Shown one piece after another: positions 1-9,835 of a stretch of DNA of 64,000 nt (the stretch's first letter is position 1; every line of letters starts with the position of its first letter). The DNA lies in NCBI GenBank assembly GCA_028583685.1, contig JAMXIF010001210.1, positions 11,334,170 to 11,398,169 on the forward strand. Direction: 5' to 3'. The notes under the pieces were generated by a model. That model made no database searches, was not told the origin of the DNA, and saw only the letters and a program-made list of their open reading frames with translations. Source of the DNA: Petaurus breviceps papuanus. Lineage: Eukaryota; Chordata; Mammalia; Diprotodontia; Petauridae. A program made the translations under genes and the position numbers.

Positions 1-138
1 TGGGGTTAAGTAACTTGCTCAAGGTTATATGGCCAGGTGTTTCTGGGTGGGTAATAAGTGTCTGAGCCCGGATTCGATCCACATGTCATCCCGACAGTGG
101 AGCCGGTGCTCTTACTCACTGTGCTACCCGGACGCCCC
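1..138 (-). mobile_element. tRNA-derived SINE, young subfamily A (cut by window edge)
   Basis: Reverse complement of the SINE seen at 13094, 14972 and 25206. On the minus strand the 5' head begins GGGGCGTCCGGGTAGCAC and is followed by a pol III box-B-like GGATCGAATCC and the tail TTGAGCAAGTTACTTAACCCC. The A-tail lies outside the window, so the TSD cannot be tested. It carries the 'acccacccagaaacacctgg' type of middle, which separates it from the subfamily at 14972. Confidence 0.85.
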
Positions 139-1319
139 CATAATCTCTAATTTTCAAAGATCATTGAGAGTAACATTGCAATCCCATTGGCCAATTCTTT
201 CAGCAACTTGTTATGTGATTCATCTGGGTCAGGTGACTTGAATACCTAGGTGCTCTCCCTGTCTATGTATATCTTGATTGTTTTTCACAATATTGGGTAT
301 CTTTTGTGCTGTCCTTTCCATTTCAAACATCATTCCCTTTGGCAATGAACACAGACATTAAAGAATGATTTTATTTTGTTTGTTTAATTTATTGTAAGGC
401 AATCCTAAATCAAGTACTATAGATTATTTTGCATAGGTTGTCAGGGCAACAAAGATCACAAAAGATAACGATCAAAGACAGCACACAAAGAATCAAGTTC
501 CCTGTATTAATGTATTTTTATGAAGAAGAATAATTACATAGTTTATAATAACTCCAGCTTCTCCATTTCCCAGGCATTTATCTTCTAGCTTTATGATAAA
601 TTGTTTATTCTTTCTTGCTTTGTGTCCATAAGTACTATGAGACCCCAGTTTCAAAACAGTCATAAAATTCAATTTCTCCTGAAAATAACTTATTCACAAT
701 AGTGGCTATTAAGGTAATCTTTTAGAATAACAAGCTATTACTCTAATTTTAATATCATTAAGTTACAGTTTCATTAATGTGGGAATTCCTTGCATTTATA
801 TAAAGCCAAGTCCTTCAGAACTTAATAGGCTTTTCAGGAGTTGTTGGGAGAAAGAGAGGAATGGCAGAAATCAACACATGATTTCCATCCCACTAGATTT
901 ATATCAGGTAATAGACAAGCAACCTAGATACTTACAGATCTTTCTAGATTGGTAGACTTTGCCACAAATCTGTGTTGCCCTGATCTGGTCTTTGAGTGAC
1001 AAGGATCTGCTCCATACTATGCAAAGGCACCAGAAGATAGGAACTTAATGAAAGACTCTCCTATGGCATTTTAATGAACCTGTTATACTCAAAATACTTA
1101 AAATAAGTATCCAATTAGCAATAAAATCCATTACTTTATTGACACACTGCCATTTGGATACCTGTCATTTCCCCTTGAATATTATGTGAATTATGAATTC
1201 CAACTGTGTGTTTATTTTGGCCAAAATTGTACATTAGTCTGGACTGTCTGCCATTGCCAATCTAGAGCTATGTCTCCAGTATAGTATCCCAGGGATCTCT
1301 ACTTGACTCTGTTCTAATT
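139..1319. other. No recognisable feature
   Basis: AT-rich sequence with only short open frames. I recognise no exon, RNA gene or repeat family here. Confidence 0.5.
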
Positions 1320-2290
1320 GAGATGGTTCATTTATCCAATTTTCAGATGACATGATGTTGGAAGGGATAGCAAACACACAGGGTGAAAGAATTGGGATCC
1401 AAAAAGATTTCAACAGGCTACATTGAAAAGCAAAACCAAATTAAATGAAATTTCATTGGGACAAATTTGAAATACTATAATTGGGTTCGAAAAATTGATC
1501 ATGTAAGGGGAGATTGGAGGAAGAATAGCTAGATGGCAGCCTCCATGAAAAGGTTCTGAGGATTTTATTGAACTACAAGCTCAGAACGTACATACCACAT
1601 GTCATGGAAAGGAAGAGAGTCAATGTAATTTTAGTCTGCCTTAAGAAATAGAATTAAAGTGGAGAATCCCGCTCAACCCTGGTAAGACCATTTCTGCAAT
1701 ATTGTAGTCAGCTCTGGATGCCACATTTAAGGAAGGTCATTAACAGGCAGGCATGATTTCAGCGAAAAGCAATAAGTATAGTCAAAGGATTAGGGACTCT
1801 GGCATATGAGGATTGGTTGAAGAAATCAGGGATGGTTATCTTAATGAAAATTTAGAAGGTCATGATAGCTGTCATCAAGAACTTGACCCTTTGGGGCCAG
1901 GTTACATAAGTCTAATTCATCTTTCTCATGGCATCCTTTCAAATTCTTGATGACAGCTATCAAGAATTTGATCTTACTTGTTTTGGTTTGCTGTCTACAG
2001 GCACACTCATAGGGGAAGAGAACTGCAGACCTTCACTAAGATAGTTGGTAACAGCTGCTATCTTCTGTTTTCCCCAGATCTTGATTTATCTTCTTGGTTT
2101 TGGTTGGTAGTAAGGAACCATGAATGGAGGTTACAGAGAATCAAACTTTTAAGTGACTCAATTTTTTGCCATTTTAACTAAATATAACAGGATAGTTTGT
2201 ATAGATTTACCACTACTTCACAGTTGGAACAACTTTTCAATCACAAACTATGAAGGCTGCTCTAAGATATCACTGTTAATATAGCTAGAA
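1320..2290 (+). mobile_element. Decayed CR1/L3-type LINE, RT and 3' part
   Basis: The stretch from about 1340 reads like the part of CR1/L3 that follows the reverse transcriptase active site: TTTTCAGATGACATGATG matches the 'F-A-D-D-x-K-L-G-G' segment, followed by the 'IQKDLDRL' and 'LHLGS' regions (TTGGGTTCGAAAAATTGAT near 1482). The later landmarks 'agaccatttctgcaatattg', 'tctggatgccacatttaagga' (1714-1734) and 'atgatagctgtcatcaagaa' occur in family order. Frames are broken throughout, so this is an old fossil. The segment around 1882-1975 is disturbed by an inverted duplication (separate entry). L3 versus another CR1 subfamily cannot be settled by eye. Confidence 0.7.
1864..1961. repeat. 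18-bp perfect inverted repeat inside the CR1/L3 fossil
   Basis: Arm 1 at 1864-1881 is GATAGCTGTCATCAAGAA. Arm 2 at 1944-1961 is its exact reverse complement, TTCTTGATGACAGCTATC. The spacer is 62 bp. The second arm has no counterpart in the normal order of the LINE, so it looks like a local inverted duplication. Confidence 0.85.
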
Positions 2291-3846
2291 TAATGATCTG
2301 TCACTATTACTGACAAATGAAAGCAGTACATATGGTCTCTTATATTCATGGATTCATAAGTCTATGGAATCTTAGGTTGCATGGTTAGAAAGGGACTGTT
2401 CTACTCAATTCTGTCTCCTAATACAAGATTTTAATTAACTACTTCTGATATGTGTATTCACTTGCAGGCTGGCTACCAAGGTCTTTGAAGATGTGAAATT
2501 CTCTGTATTTCTCTTTTTCTTTGTTAGAATTCTGGATACACAATGTAAATATATGTTTAAAACAGGAAATAATTATAAAGATGTAATTCAGGCATACTGG
2601 AAAGCATTCCATTCTATCCCTGGGAGGTCCTCAGTGATAAATCATCAAAGAAAATTTGGGGAAGTGGGTGAATAGGTGACCTGAGGAAGAAAAGATTTGA
2701 ACATTACACTAAATCCAGGACCTACAAAAAATGTCATCTGCACTCTGAAATTTAAGTAAGAGGAAATATTTTCCTCCATATAGACAATAGGAACTTAGTA
2801 CATGGTCCAAAAGATAGCATAGATTTTAAATCAGGCAGAAATAGGAGTCTATGTCTGTCAGAGAGTTATGACAGAGATGAGCTCCATTACATATCCATTA
2901 TGGAAATTAATTCAGGTGCCTGTTTAGATGCCTGGATTCAACAAACAGTTTAATCAGCCTTAGCAACCAGCTAGTGAATATGGTTTAGGGAAACTGTAGA
3001 AACTAGAAAGATCCCTAGATATAAAAGATGAAAGTCTGAATTTTAATCCTTGAGTAGATACTAAGTATCTGTGTGAGACTGGGCAGGAAATCTTACTTAG
3101 TGTCAAATGAGTTTTTTTTTATTTGTAAAGTGAGGGTTCTCCTGGATCTAAATCTAATAATACTGTGAACAGAATAGAGCAATGTATTGATGTGAGTGAA
3201 ACTTCCCAAGGTCTTAGAGACTTGGGGAATCTCCAAAAAGCAAAAAAAAATAAAAAATAAAAAAAAAAGGAGGGGGCAAAATTGTGATGATTGTCTTGTA
3301 AACCAGGGGTAGTATTCTTATATAGAAAATGTCTTTCCCGAATACTAGATGTAGAGATCAACAGGGATGGAGAAGCGAAATATACCCCATATTGGAGAAA
3401 AAGATCAATCTTTTAAGGCTAACACCTGGAAATGAAGAACAGAAACAGATTCAGGAAGAGACTGATGACCCAGTTTTGGAAGCTGTCCCAACGCAAGTCT
3501 AGTTCAACCTGGAAGTTTGATTGCCTTAATCTACAATCAGCAAATGATTCTGTTTATCATTACACAACCCTTCTTCTATTATGTTGCTTTATTTTGGAAT
3601 CTTTGAAAATTTTCATTTAGATTTTGCAAATACTTGTGAGCATTCCTGGGGAAGGGGGAAGTGTGCCCCTGAGAGTTCTTACAGTAACGGTGAATTAAGT
3701 AGAATATGGAGAAGGCAAGAGGGTGGTCTGAGACTGAATAGAGAATTAGGAGGAAAAGACTTAAAGTCATTGGGAACTTAGCCTCTTGTCATTGTATATA
3801 TCATTCCTCTACTTAAGTTTGCAAACAAAGGAGAAAAAAGTCGTCG
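2291..3846. other. Mostly unassigned; weak MIR-like piece at about 2980-3140
   Basis: No exon-like frame is seen. Around 2980-3140 the text 'gtgtgagactgggcaggaaatctta' then 'atttgtaaagtgagg' (3121-3135) follows the order of a plus-strand MIR core and tail, heavily diverged. The purine-rich stretch at 3240-3275 is an impure A-rich tract. The rest is unrecognised. Confidence 0.4.
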
Positions 3847-5287
3847 TTTTTTTTTTAAATTCAATTTTTAATTTATTAATTTGTTTGTTTCCTTTTAGTT
3901 CACAGGATTCAATTCCATAATTCCTTGAATTTCACATTTTGTCCCCCTCCTTGCCCTACCCCCCATGGCATCTTACAATCAAGTACAGGATCTGTAAATA
4001 CTTTCACATTATACAATGGTCAGGTTATAAGGATGGATTGTACCAGCTGGAATGAAAAATGGTAAAGAGGATATAAAATCACATAAGAGAACGAAAAAGA
4101 TCAGGTATTTTGCTCACTTGGATATAAATTTAGTTCTTTCTAGTTCTTTCTCTGGATGCACGTTTTTCTCTCCATCATGCATCTTTTGGGATTGACTTAT
4201 ATCCCTGCATTGTTGAGAAGAGTCCAGTCTATCAAAGCTGGTCATCACACATACATTGTATCTGTAATTGTGTACAAATTCCTCCTGGTTCTACTCTTCT
4301 CACTCAGCATCAGTTCTTTTAAGCCTCTCCAGGTAAATATGAAGACCGCCTGCTCCCCGTTTCTTATAGGGCAATAATATTCCATAACATGCATATACCA
4401 CAACTTGTTCAGCCATTCCCCAATTGATGGACACCCCCTTAATTTCCAATTCTTTGCCACAACAAAAAGAGCTGCTATAAACATTTTTGTACATATGGGT
4501 CTTTCTCCCATTTCTATGATCTCTTTGGGATATAACCCTAGGAGTGGTATTGCTGGATCAAAGGGTATGAAAGTATTTATAGCCCTTTGGGCATAGTTCC
4601 AGATTGCTTTCCAGAAAGGCTGGATCAGTTCACAACTCCACCAACAATGCATTAGTGTTCCAGTTTGCCCACATCCCTTCCAGCATTTGTCATTTTCCTG
4701 TTTTGTCATCTTAGCCAATCTGACTGGTGAGATGTGGTACCTCAGAGTTGTTTTGATTTGCATTTCTCTAATCAATAGTGAATTAGAGCATTTCTTCATG
4801 TGCTTATAGATAGCTTTAATTTCTTTCTCTGAAATCTGCCTGTTCATATCCTTTGACCATTTATCAATTGGGGAATGACTTGTATTCTTATAAATTTGAC
4901 TCAGTTCTCTGTATATTTTAGAGATGAGTCCTTTGTCAGAGACATAGGTTGTAAAGATTCTTTCCCAATTTCCCACCTCCCTCCTAATCTTGGTTACATT
5001 GGCTTTATTTGTACAGAAACTTTTCATTTTCATGTAGTCAAAATTATCCATTTTACATTTTATAATGTTCTCTAATTCCTGTTTCGTCATAAAGTCATTC
5101 CCTCTCCACAAGTCTGATAGGTAAACTATTCCTTGTTTTAGCAGACTGCTTACAATATCAACCTTTATACCTCGATCATGAACCCATTTAGACTTGATTT
5201 TGGTATATGGTGTTAGATAATGGTCTATGTCCAGTTTCTGCCATACTATATTCCAGTTTTCCCAGCAGTTTTTGTCAAATAGTGAGT
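3847..5287 (-). mobile_element. Young 5'-truncated L1 (3' end of ORF2 plus 3'UTR)
   Basis: A T-rich run starting at 3847 is the poly(A) tail of a minus-strand L1. The 3'UTR follows (about 3860-4244) and then ORF2 up to the truncation at about 5287. The copy at 21356-23083 aligns along the whole length with few differences and continues upstream where this one stops, which shows that this is a 5'-truncated insertion. I do not see a clean TSD: the flanks AGTCGTCG (3838) and AGTCATGTTG (5288) are only partly alike. Confidence 0.9.
4245..5287 (-). pseudogene. L1 ORF2p C-terminal fragment, uninterrupted
   Basis: This is the last roughly 345 codons of the L1 ORF2 protein, read without a stop from the truncation point down to the natural end (...RRNLYTITDTMYV). 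Visible landmarks are 'DYSLFDKNCWENWNIVWQK' near the 5' end, 'SKDMNRQISEKEIKAIYKHM' in the middle, and the cysteine-rich C-terminal segment 'CWKGCGQTGTLMHCWWSC', which is the conserved CCHC-like region of L1 ORF2p. Endonuclease and reverse transcriptase domains are missing because of 5' truncation, so the fragment cannot work as an ORF2 protein. The intact frame shows youth rather than function. A methionine-initiated frame is not expected here: the internal 'start' is a TTG codon within the domain. Confidence 0.85.
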
Positions 5288-5539
5288 AGTCATGTTGTTT
5301 TTAAAAGTATAACTGATACTGTTTATGTTTACATTTTAATTCTTCCCTGAACAATCCCATCCTTGAGATTTCCTTTCTAAAAAGAAAAAAAAAATAGATG
5401 AACAAAACCAAAGTGATGGCATTACGTCGCACACCTAAGATTTGGCATCCATAGTCTCCTACTTCTCCACCAAGAAGGGTGAAATGTAATGTGTAATCAG
5501 TTCTTCAGGGCCAAGATAGGGCATGGAAATTCATCAGAC
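5288..5539. other. No recognisable feature
   Basis: Short unassigned spacer between two L1 pieces. Confidence 0.4.
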
Positions 5540-5850
5540 TTTGCCTATCAGTTTTGTTTTGATTTAAATTAGTTTATTAATTGTACAAATTGTCTCTATT
5601 TCTTCCTTTTGCATAGATTCATACATGTCTTCCCATGATTCTCTGAATCTCTTGCATTCATCCTTTCTAAAAGCACATTATTTTATTACATTCATATACC
5701 ACATTTCCTTCTATTTCCCAACTCATGGGCACCCATTGTATTTCCACGTTTGTGGAGGAGTTTTATTAATGCAATGAATATTGCTATAAATATACCACTG
5801 TATCAATGGCCTTTGTTTTCTTTCTTTGATTTCTTTGGAATAAGCCATAT
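5540..5850 (-). mobile_element. Old L1 ORF2 3' fragment
   Basis: Minus-strand L1 similarity. The text 'cattcatataccacattt', 'actcatgggcacccattg' and 'aatgcaatgaatattgctataaa' parallels the young L1 at 4380-4480 (terminal ORF2 codons), with heavy divergence. The ends are not sharply defined. Confidence 0.65.
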
Positions 5851-6884
5851 CATTTAAAATAAAAGGAAAGATAAAAACAAGTACTTTGACAAATAAAAGC
5901 AAATCAACCAAGTTATGCCTATATCAGTCAAGCCCATTATCTTGCTCAGGAAAAAGATTTTGAAAAATTTGGCTTTTGTAAATAAAGCATAAAAGTATTA
6001 GGAAGACTAATTTCCATTCTTCCATGTCTTTTGTCACTTTCTAATATGTTTATTCCATCCTCTCCCTTGATTCTTGTGTTTCCAGTGTTGCAATAGTTGC
6101 TTTCAGGATTCATATTCTCCTCTAAGCCTTGTCTTCTTCCCAGGAAATTGAATCAAATGTTTTCTTTTCTTGCATTCCCCTGAATTATTTGCAACATTTT
6201 TGAAGACTGCAAAGCCAAGGACAATCATTTTTATTTCCTCCTTCCCCAGCATAAAGGTGCATTAATTTCTGGGTACTTGATTCTTTAACACCTCTAATTG
6301 AGAAGAAGAAATAGAGAAAACAATCACTCCTGCAAGCTTAAGTAAGAAAGAGTTGGAGGCTATTTTCAGAGTCATGTGGGGAAGTCTCCTACAGCTCTTC
6401 TATAAACATCACTGATATCTTTCACCTGTCAAATATATTTATAGAAAGTATTGATTCTTTACTCAATAGATAAATAGCATTTAAACTTTAACCATGCTGT
6501 CTTTCACCTTGGCAAATGTTTAATTTTTTTTCTCCTCCATAAAATTACCCTTTGGGAGTGAGATTCTTCTTGATAGGATTCCATAGACTGGATATTTTAC
6601 TTTTAGGGGAAGCTTTTGCTTATCTATAGAGTGAAGTGTCATGAGTACTGACCTTAGCACCTCAACCATTTTTTTGTGAGTTGGAAATACATCTGGCCTT
6701 GTGGCAACTTCTGCAAAGTTACTTTTATTAAACTTTCCTTGGAACAGCTACTCTGAACCCTTGGTGGAAAGAGTGTGCCCTGGGCTGACAGAACTAAGAA
6801 ATAAAGATCTATTGGTATAGATGAAGGTCAGATTTCTGAATCATTTGTACAGGAAACTTGTGTATTTTTCTTTAAAGCAGGCGT
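5851..6884. other. No recognisable feature
   Basis: AT-rich, no long frame, no family recognised. Confidence 0.4.
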
Positions 6885-7125
6885 GGAAAATTTTAGGCTC
6901 CATTTAGACAGTGCTTTAAGGTATTCAAAGCTTTTTTTTTTTTTCCTGAACAACACTGACATAGCTGGTACAAATATTTTCACTCTCATTTTTGAGAAGA
7001 AATTGAACCTCTGAGATGTAAAAGGACTTGCCTATGAATGCCCAGTGATAAAGTATTTTAAGCATGATTTGAACTTGGATCACGTGGTTCCATTCCCAGT
7101 CCTGTCTTGAATACTAATCACTTTT
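6885..7125 (-). mobile_element. MIR (CORE-SINE), minus strand
   Basis: The order 'gtgctttaaggtattcaaagc', 'gaaattgaacctctgagatg', 'ggacttgcctatgaatgccca' and 'atgatttgaacttggatcac' matches the antisense MIR landmarks (exponent: ...gaggaaactgaggc..., ...gacttgcccaaggtca..., ...gatttgaacccagg...). It is strongly diverged. Confidence 0.6.
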
Positions 7126-7394
7126 CTAGAAGCAGCCTGATATGCAAAGGAATCATACATTATGTTTTCCAATGAGCAATTTCCAAATTATCTATGGCCA
7201 ACCCATAGTTTATTTGTTACAAGTCCCTATATTGGATTTAAGTTGCAATTGAACAAAGGAAAATGACATTTAATCTTTGCATTTCTCCTCCCCCCCCCCC
7301 AATACTTTGAATGGTGTCTAGTACATACTGAAATACTGCAAAAGTCAATGATTTCAGTATGGCAATCTCTCTGTGCCTTAAGAGTCTCTGTTTC

Positions 7395-7820
7395 ATATAC
7401 TTGCATGAACTGATTCAAATTGAAGTGAGCAGAACCAGGAATATATTACACACAGTAACAGCAATAATATGTGATGACTAACTTTGATAGACTTAGCTCT
7501 TCTCATTAATACAATGATCCAAGACAATCCCAAAGAACTCATGATAAAAAATTATATTCCCCTCCAGAGACAGAACTGATTAAGTATGAATGTATATTAA
7601 AGCATACATTTTTTTTACTTTTTTCATGATTTTTTTTTCTTTTGGTGTGTTTCTTCTTTTACAACACAATGAATATATAAATTTTTTTTACATAATTGGA
7701 CATATATAACCTATATCAAATTGCTTACTGTTTTAGGGAGGGAGAAATTTTGAAATCCCACATTTAAAAAAATAATGTTTAAAATTGTCTTTACGTGTAA
7801 TTGGAAAAAATACTATTTTT
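7395..7820 (+). mobile_element. Old L1 3' end
   Basis: Plus-strand 3' terminal ORF2 codons and 3'UTR of L1: 'tgaagtgagcagaaccagga', 'acagtaacagcaataatatg', 'acaatgatccaagacaatccc', 'acctatatcaaattgctta', ending near 'acgtgtaattggaaaaaa'. It is 5' truncated. Confidence 0.8.
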
Positions 7821-7889
7821 AAACAGAGTCTCCTTTTCTGGAGAAGCACTTTTACTAAAAAAAGAGATGATCGATGGATAAATAGATAA

Positions 7890-8205
7890 TTACTTATGTT
7901 ACTTGTCTATATAATTATAATTACTATGTATCAAGCACTAAGCTAAACTCTGAGAATATAGAACACTTAAGGCTCAACATAGGTGTCACCTCCTAGAAGA
8001 GGCCTTTTCCAGGTATCTTACTTTTAGCTCCCCTTCCTCTACAAAATCACTTTCTATGTATTTTGTAGAAATCTTCCACTTACTTGTATGTGTGCATATC
8101 TCCTCACCAGTAATCTCCTTGAAGTCAGACACTGTTTCATTTTTCTCTTTGTAACTTCAGTGTTTGGAACATAGTTTGGTAAGTGCGTACTGAGCTGAAT
8201 TGAAG
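7890..8205 (+). mobile_element. L2-type LINE 3'UTR and tail
   Basis: From 7978 the text follows the L2 3'UTR order: 'gtgtcacctcctagaagagg', 'ccttttccagg', 'ctccttgaagtcagacactg', 'agtgtttggaacatagtttg', 'gtaagtgcgtactgagctgaa'. The 5' part (7890-7975, 'actatgtatcaagcactaagc') resembles a different ancient mammalian repeat and may be a separate insertion. Confidence 0.6.
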
Positions 8206-8944
8206 CCATTGCTTGACTTAGAGGATCATTATCACGTAGGCACAAGATAAGGTTCTGACCGTTCCTGGAAGACCTTATTTGCCAGGCTTTTCGGAAAGAT
8301 GCTACCCAGGCTCCAAATAGCATATAAATGACTGAGAGGTGACAAAGATACTTTTCCTGGGGCCTAAAAATATTACCTCTACAGGCAAAGACCCACCAGG
8401 ACAGAGTTGTTTATGTAAAGAAACAAAGGTGCATCATGTCCACAACAGAAAAGTATTTGAATCAGATGTTCCAGTAACGACTTTTATTGTTTCTGGCATA
8501 TTTTTAATCCTGTGAATTTCTTTTCATAAACACTTAACAGATAACCATGTACTTGTTTCCATGAACTATAAGATGACTTAGAATCAATGTAATTCACTTA
8601 TTAATTGTTCTGAATCAGACTTTCTGAATGACTATGTTAGGCATCATTCTTTAGCTGATTATGCAAAAAAAATGGGGGATTTTTGTTCATGGTTTATGCT
8701 TTAGTATCAAAACCCCAAAGAACAATGCAGGAAAAACTATCAGAGTGTCTCAAGAATATTACAGCCACACTGGAAAGGGCAGGAAAAAAAGAGACAAAGG
8801 AAGAAAAGACATCATTCAAATACAAATGATAGGCAGATGCATTAGTGTGGGAAAGTATATTGGATTAGAGAACCCCAAAACACATGGTCAAAGCTCTGTG
8901 TTATCTAGACAAATGTAGTATATGAAAAGGTACAAGCCAATATC
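8206..8944. other. No recognisable feature
   Basis: Contains an 85-codon plus-strand frame (8661-8918) with no family resemblance and Lys/Arg-rich composition expected of A-rich DNA. I see no gene. Confidence 0.4.
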
Positions 8945-9044
8945 AATCAATAAAAATTTATTGAACTTCTAATATTTGCATGCTAAGTGCCAGGTATACA
9001 AAAGGAGGCAAAAGAAAATGGAAGTCAATAATATTGAAATAAAG
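8945..9044 (+). repeat. Ancient interspersed repeat fragment ('atttattgaac...tgccagg' type)
   Basis: 'ataaaaatttattgaacttc' then 'tgctaagtgccaggtataca' are hallmarks of an old mammalian repeat whose class I cannot fix by eye. It was interrupted by the L1 that begins at 9057. Confidence 0.5.
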
Positions 9045-9437
9045 ATGTATTGTTCCAGGAAGTGGAGCCAAGATGGAGGAAAGGAAGCATGAATTCTGTT
9101 ACTAAACTTTAAAAAGAGAATATGAATGGATTTTAGAGTGACAGAACACACTGGGAGATGTAGTGTGGCAGATTCCCAGCCCAGGAAAGTGCCCACATAG
9201 GTCTGAGCATGGGGAGCACAGAGCACACAGTTGCTGCACCAGTGTGGACCTGAGAGAAGACTACAGCAGAATGAGAAGGAGCCCCAGTCAGCACACTCAC
9301 AAACCTCAAGGGTGATACTCAGCTTTCTCACTGAAAGAAAGAGGATAGGTCGGAGCTGGGTAAGAAAAAGCACAGGGCCAGCAGAAGCTTCTCCTGTGCT
9401 ACTAGTCCACAGGCTTTCAAAAATCACCTATTTAATT

Positions 9438-9470
9438 TTCCAGGAGACAAGATGGCAGAGTAAACCCTAG
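9438..9470 (+). other. Second 'AGATGG' start-like motif within the L1 5' region
   Basis: 'ttttccaggagacaagatgg' at about 9436-9455 echoes the element's own 5' end ('ttccaggaagtggagccaag' at 9053). It also has the shape of a pyrimidine tract plus AG. It may be a duplicated promoter unit or a splice acceptor; neither is proven. Confidence 0.35.
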
Positions 9471-9575
9471 CTGCTCTGATACCCCTTCCCTGACCCAGAA
9501 AACCCAGATAAATGTTCCACCCAGAATAAAATCCTGAATTAGTGGAAACAGCCTTAAACATATACTATAGTAGAA

Positions 9576-9835
9576 GGGAAGGAGGGAGGGAGATGAACAT
9601 CATATGAACTTTATTCTCATTGGTTCTGGTTTAAAGAGGGATCAACATGATCAGTTAAGTTTAGGATTCTAACATGAAAAGACATAAAAACTCATTATAA
9701 TAGAGGGAAAGGAGGGAGGGAGAGGAACACTGTATGAAATTTACTCTCATTGATTTGGGTTCAAGGAGGCAATAGCATTCCATTACATAAAAAAATCCAT
9801 TGTGCCCTACAGGTAGTAGGAGGGGTAAGGGGTGA
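9576..9835 (+). repeat. 130-bp tandem duplication in the L1 linker
   Basis: 'ggagggagggaga' at 9581 and 9711 begin two related units (period 130). Both continue with 'gaacatcatatgaactttatt' versus 'gaacactgtatgaaatttac', then 'ctcattg' and a 'ggttcaaag/ggttcaagg' segment. The units are diverged, so the duplication predates or accompanied the insertion. Confidence 0.65.

Noticed and set aside
4156-4377. 73-codon frame opposite L1 ORF2 (and its twin at 21648)
   Set aside because: Antisense shadow of the L1 ORF2 and 3'UTR; its presence in both young L1 copies reflects shared ancestry, not a gene.
5288-5302. TSD for the young L1 at 3847
   Set aside because: AGTCATGTTG against AGTCGTCG at 3838 matches too poorly for an otherwise young insertion; left as unresolved.
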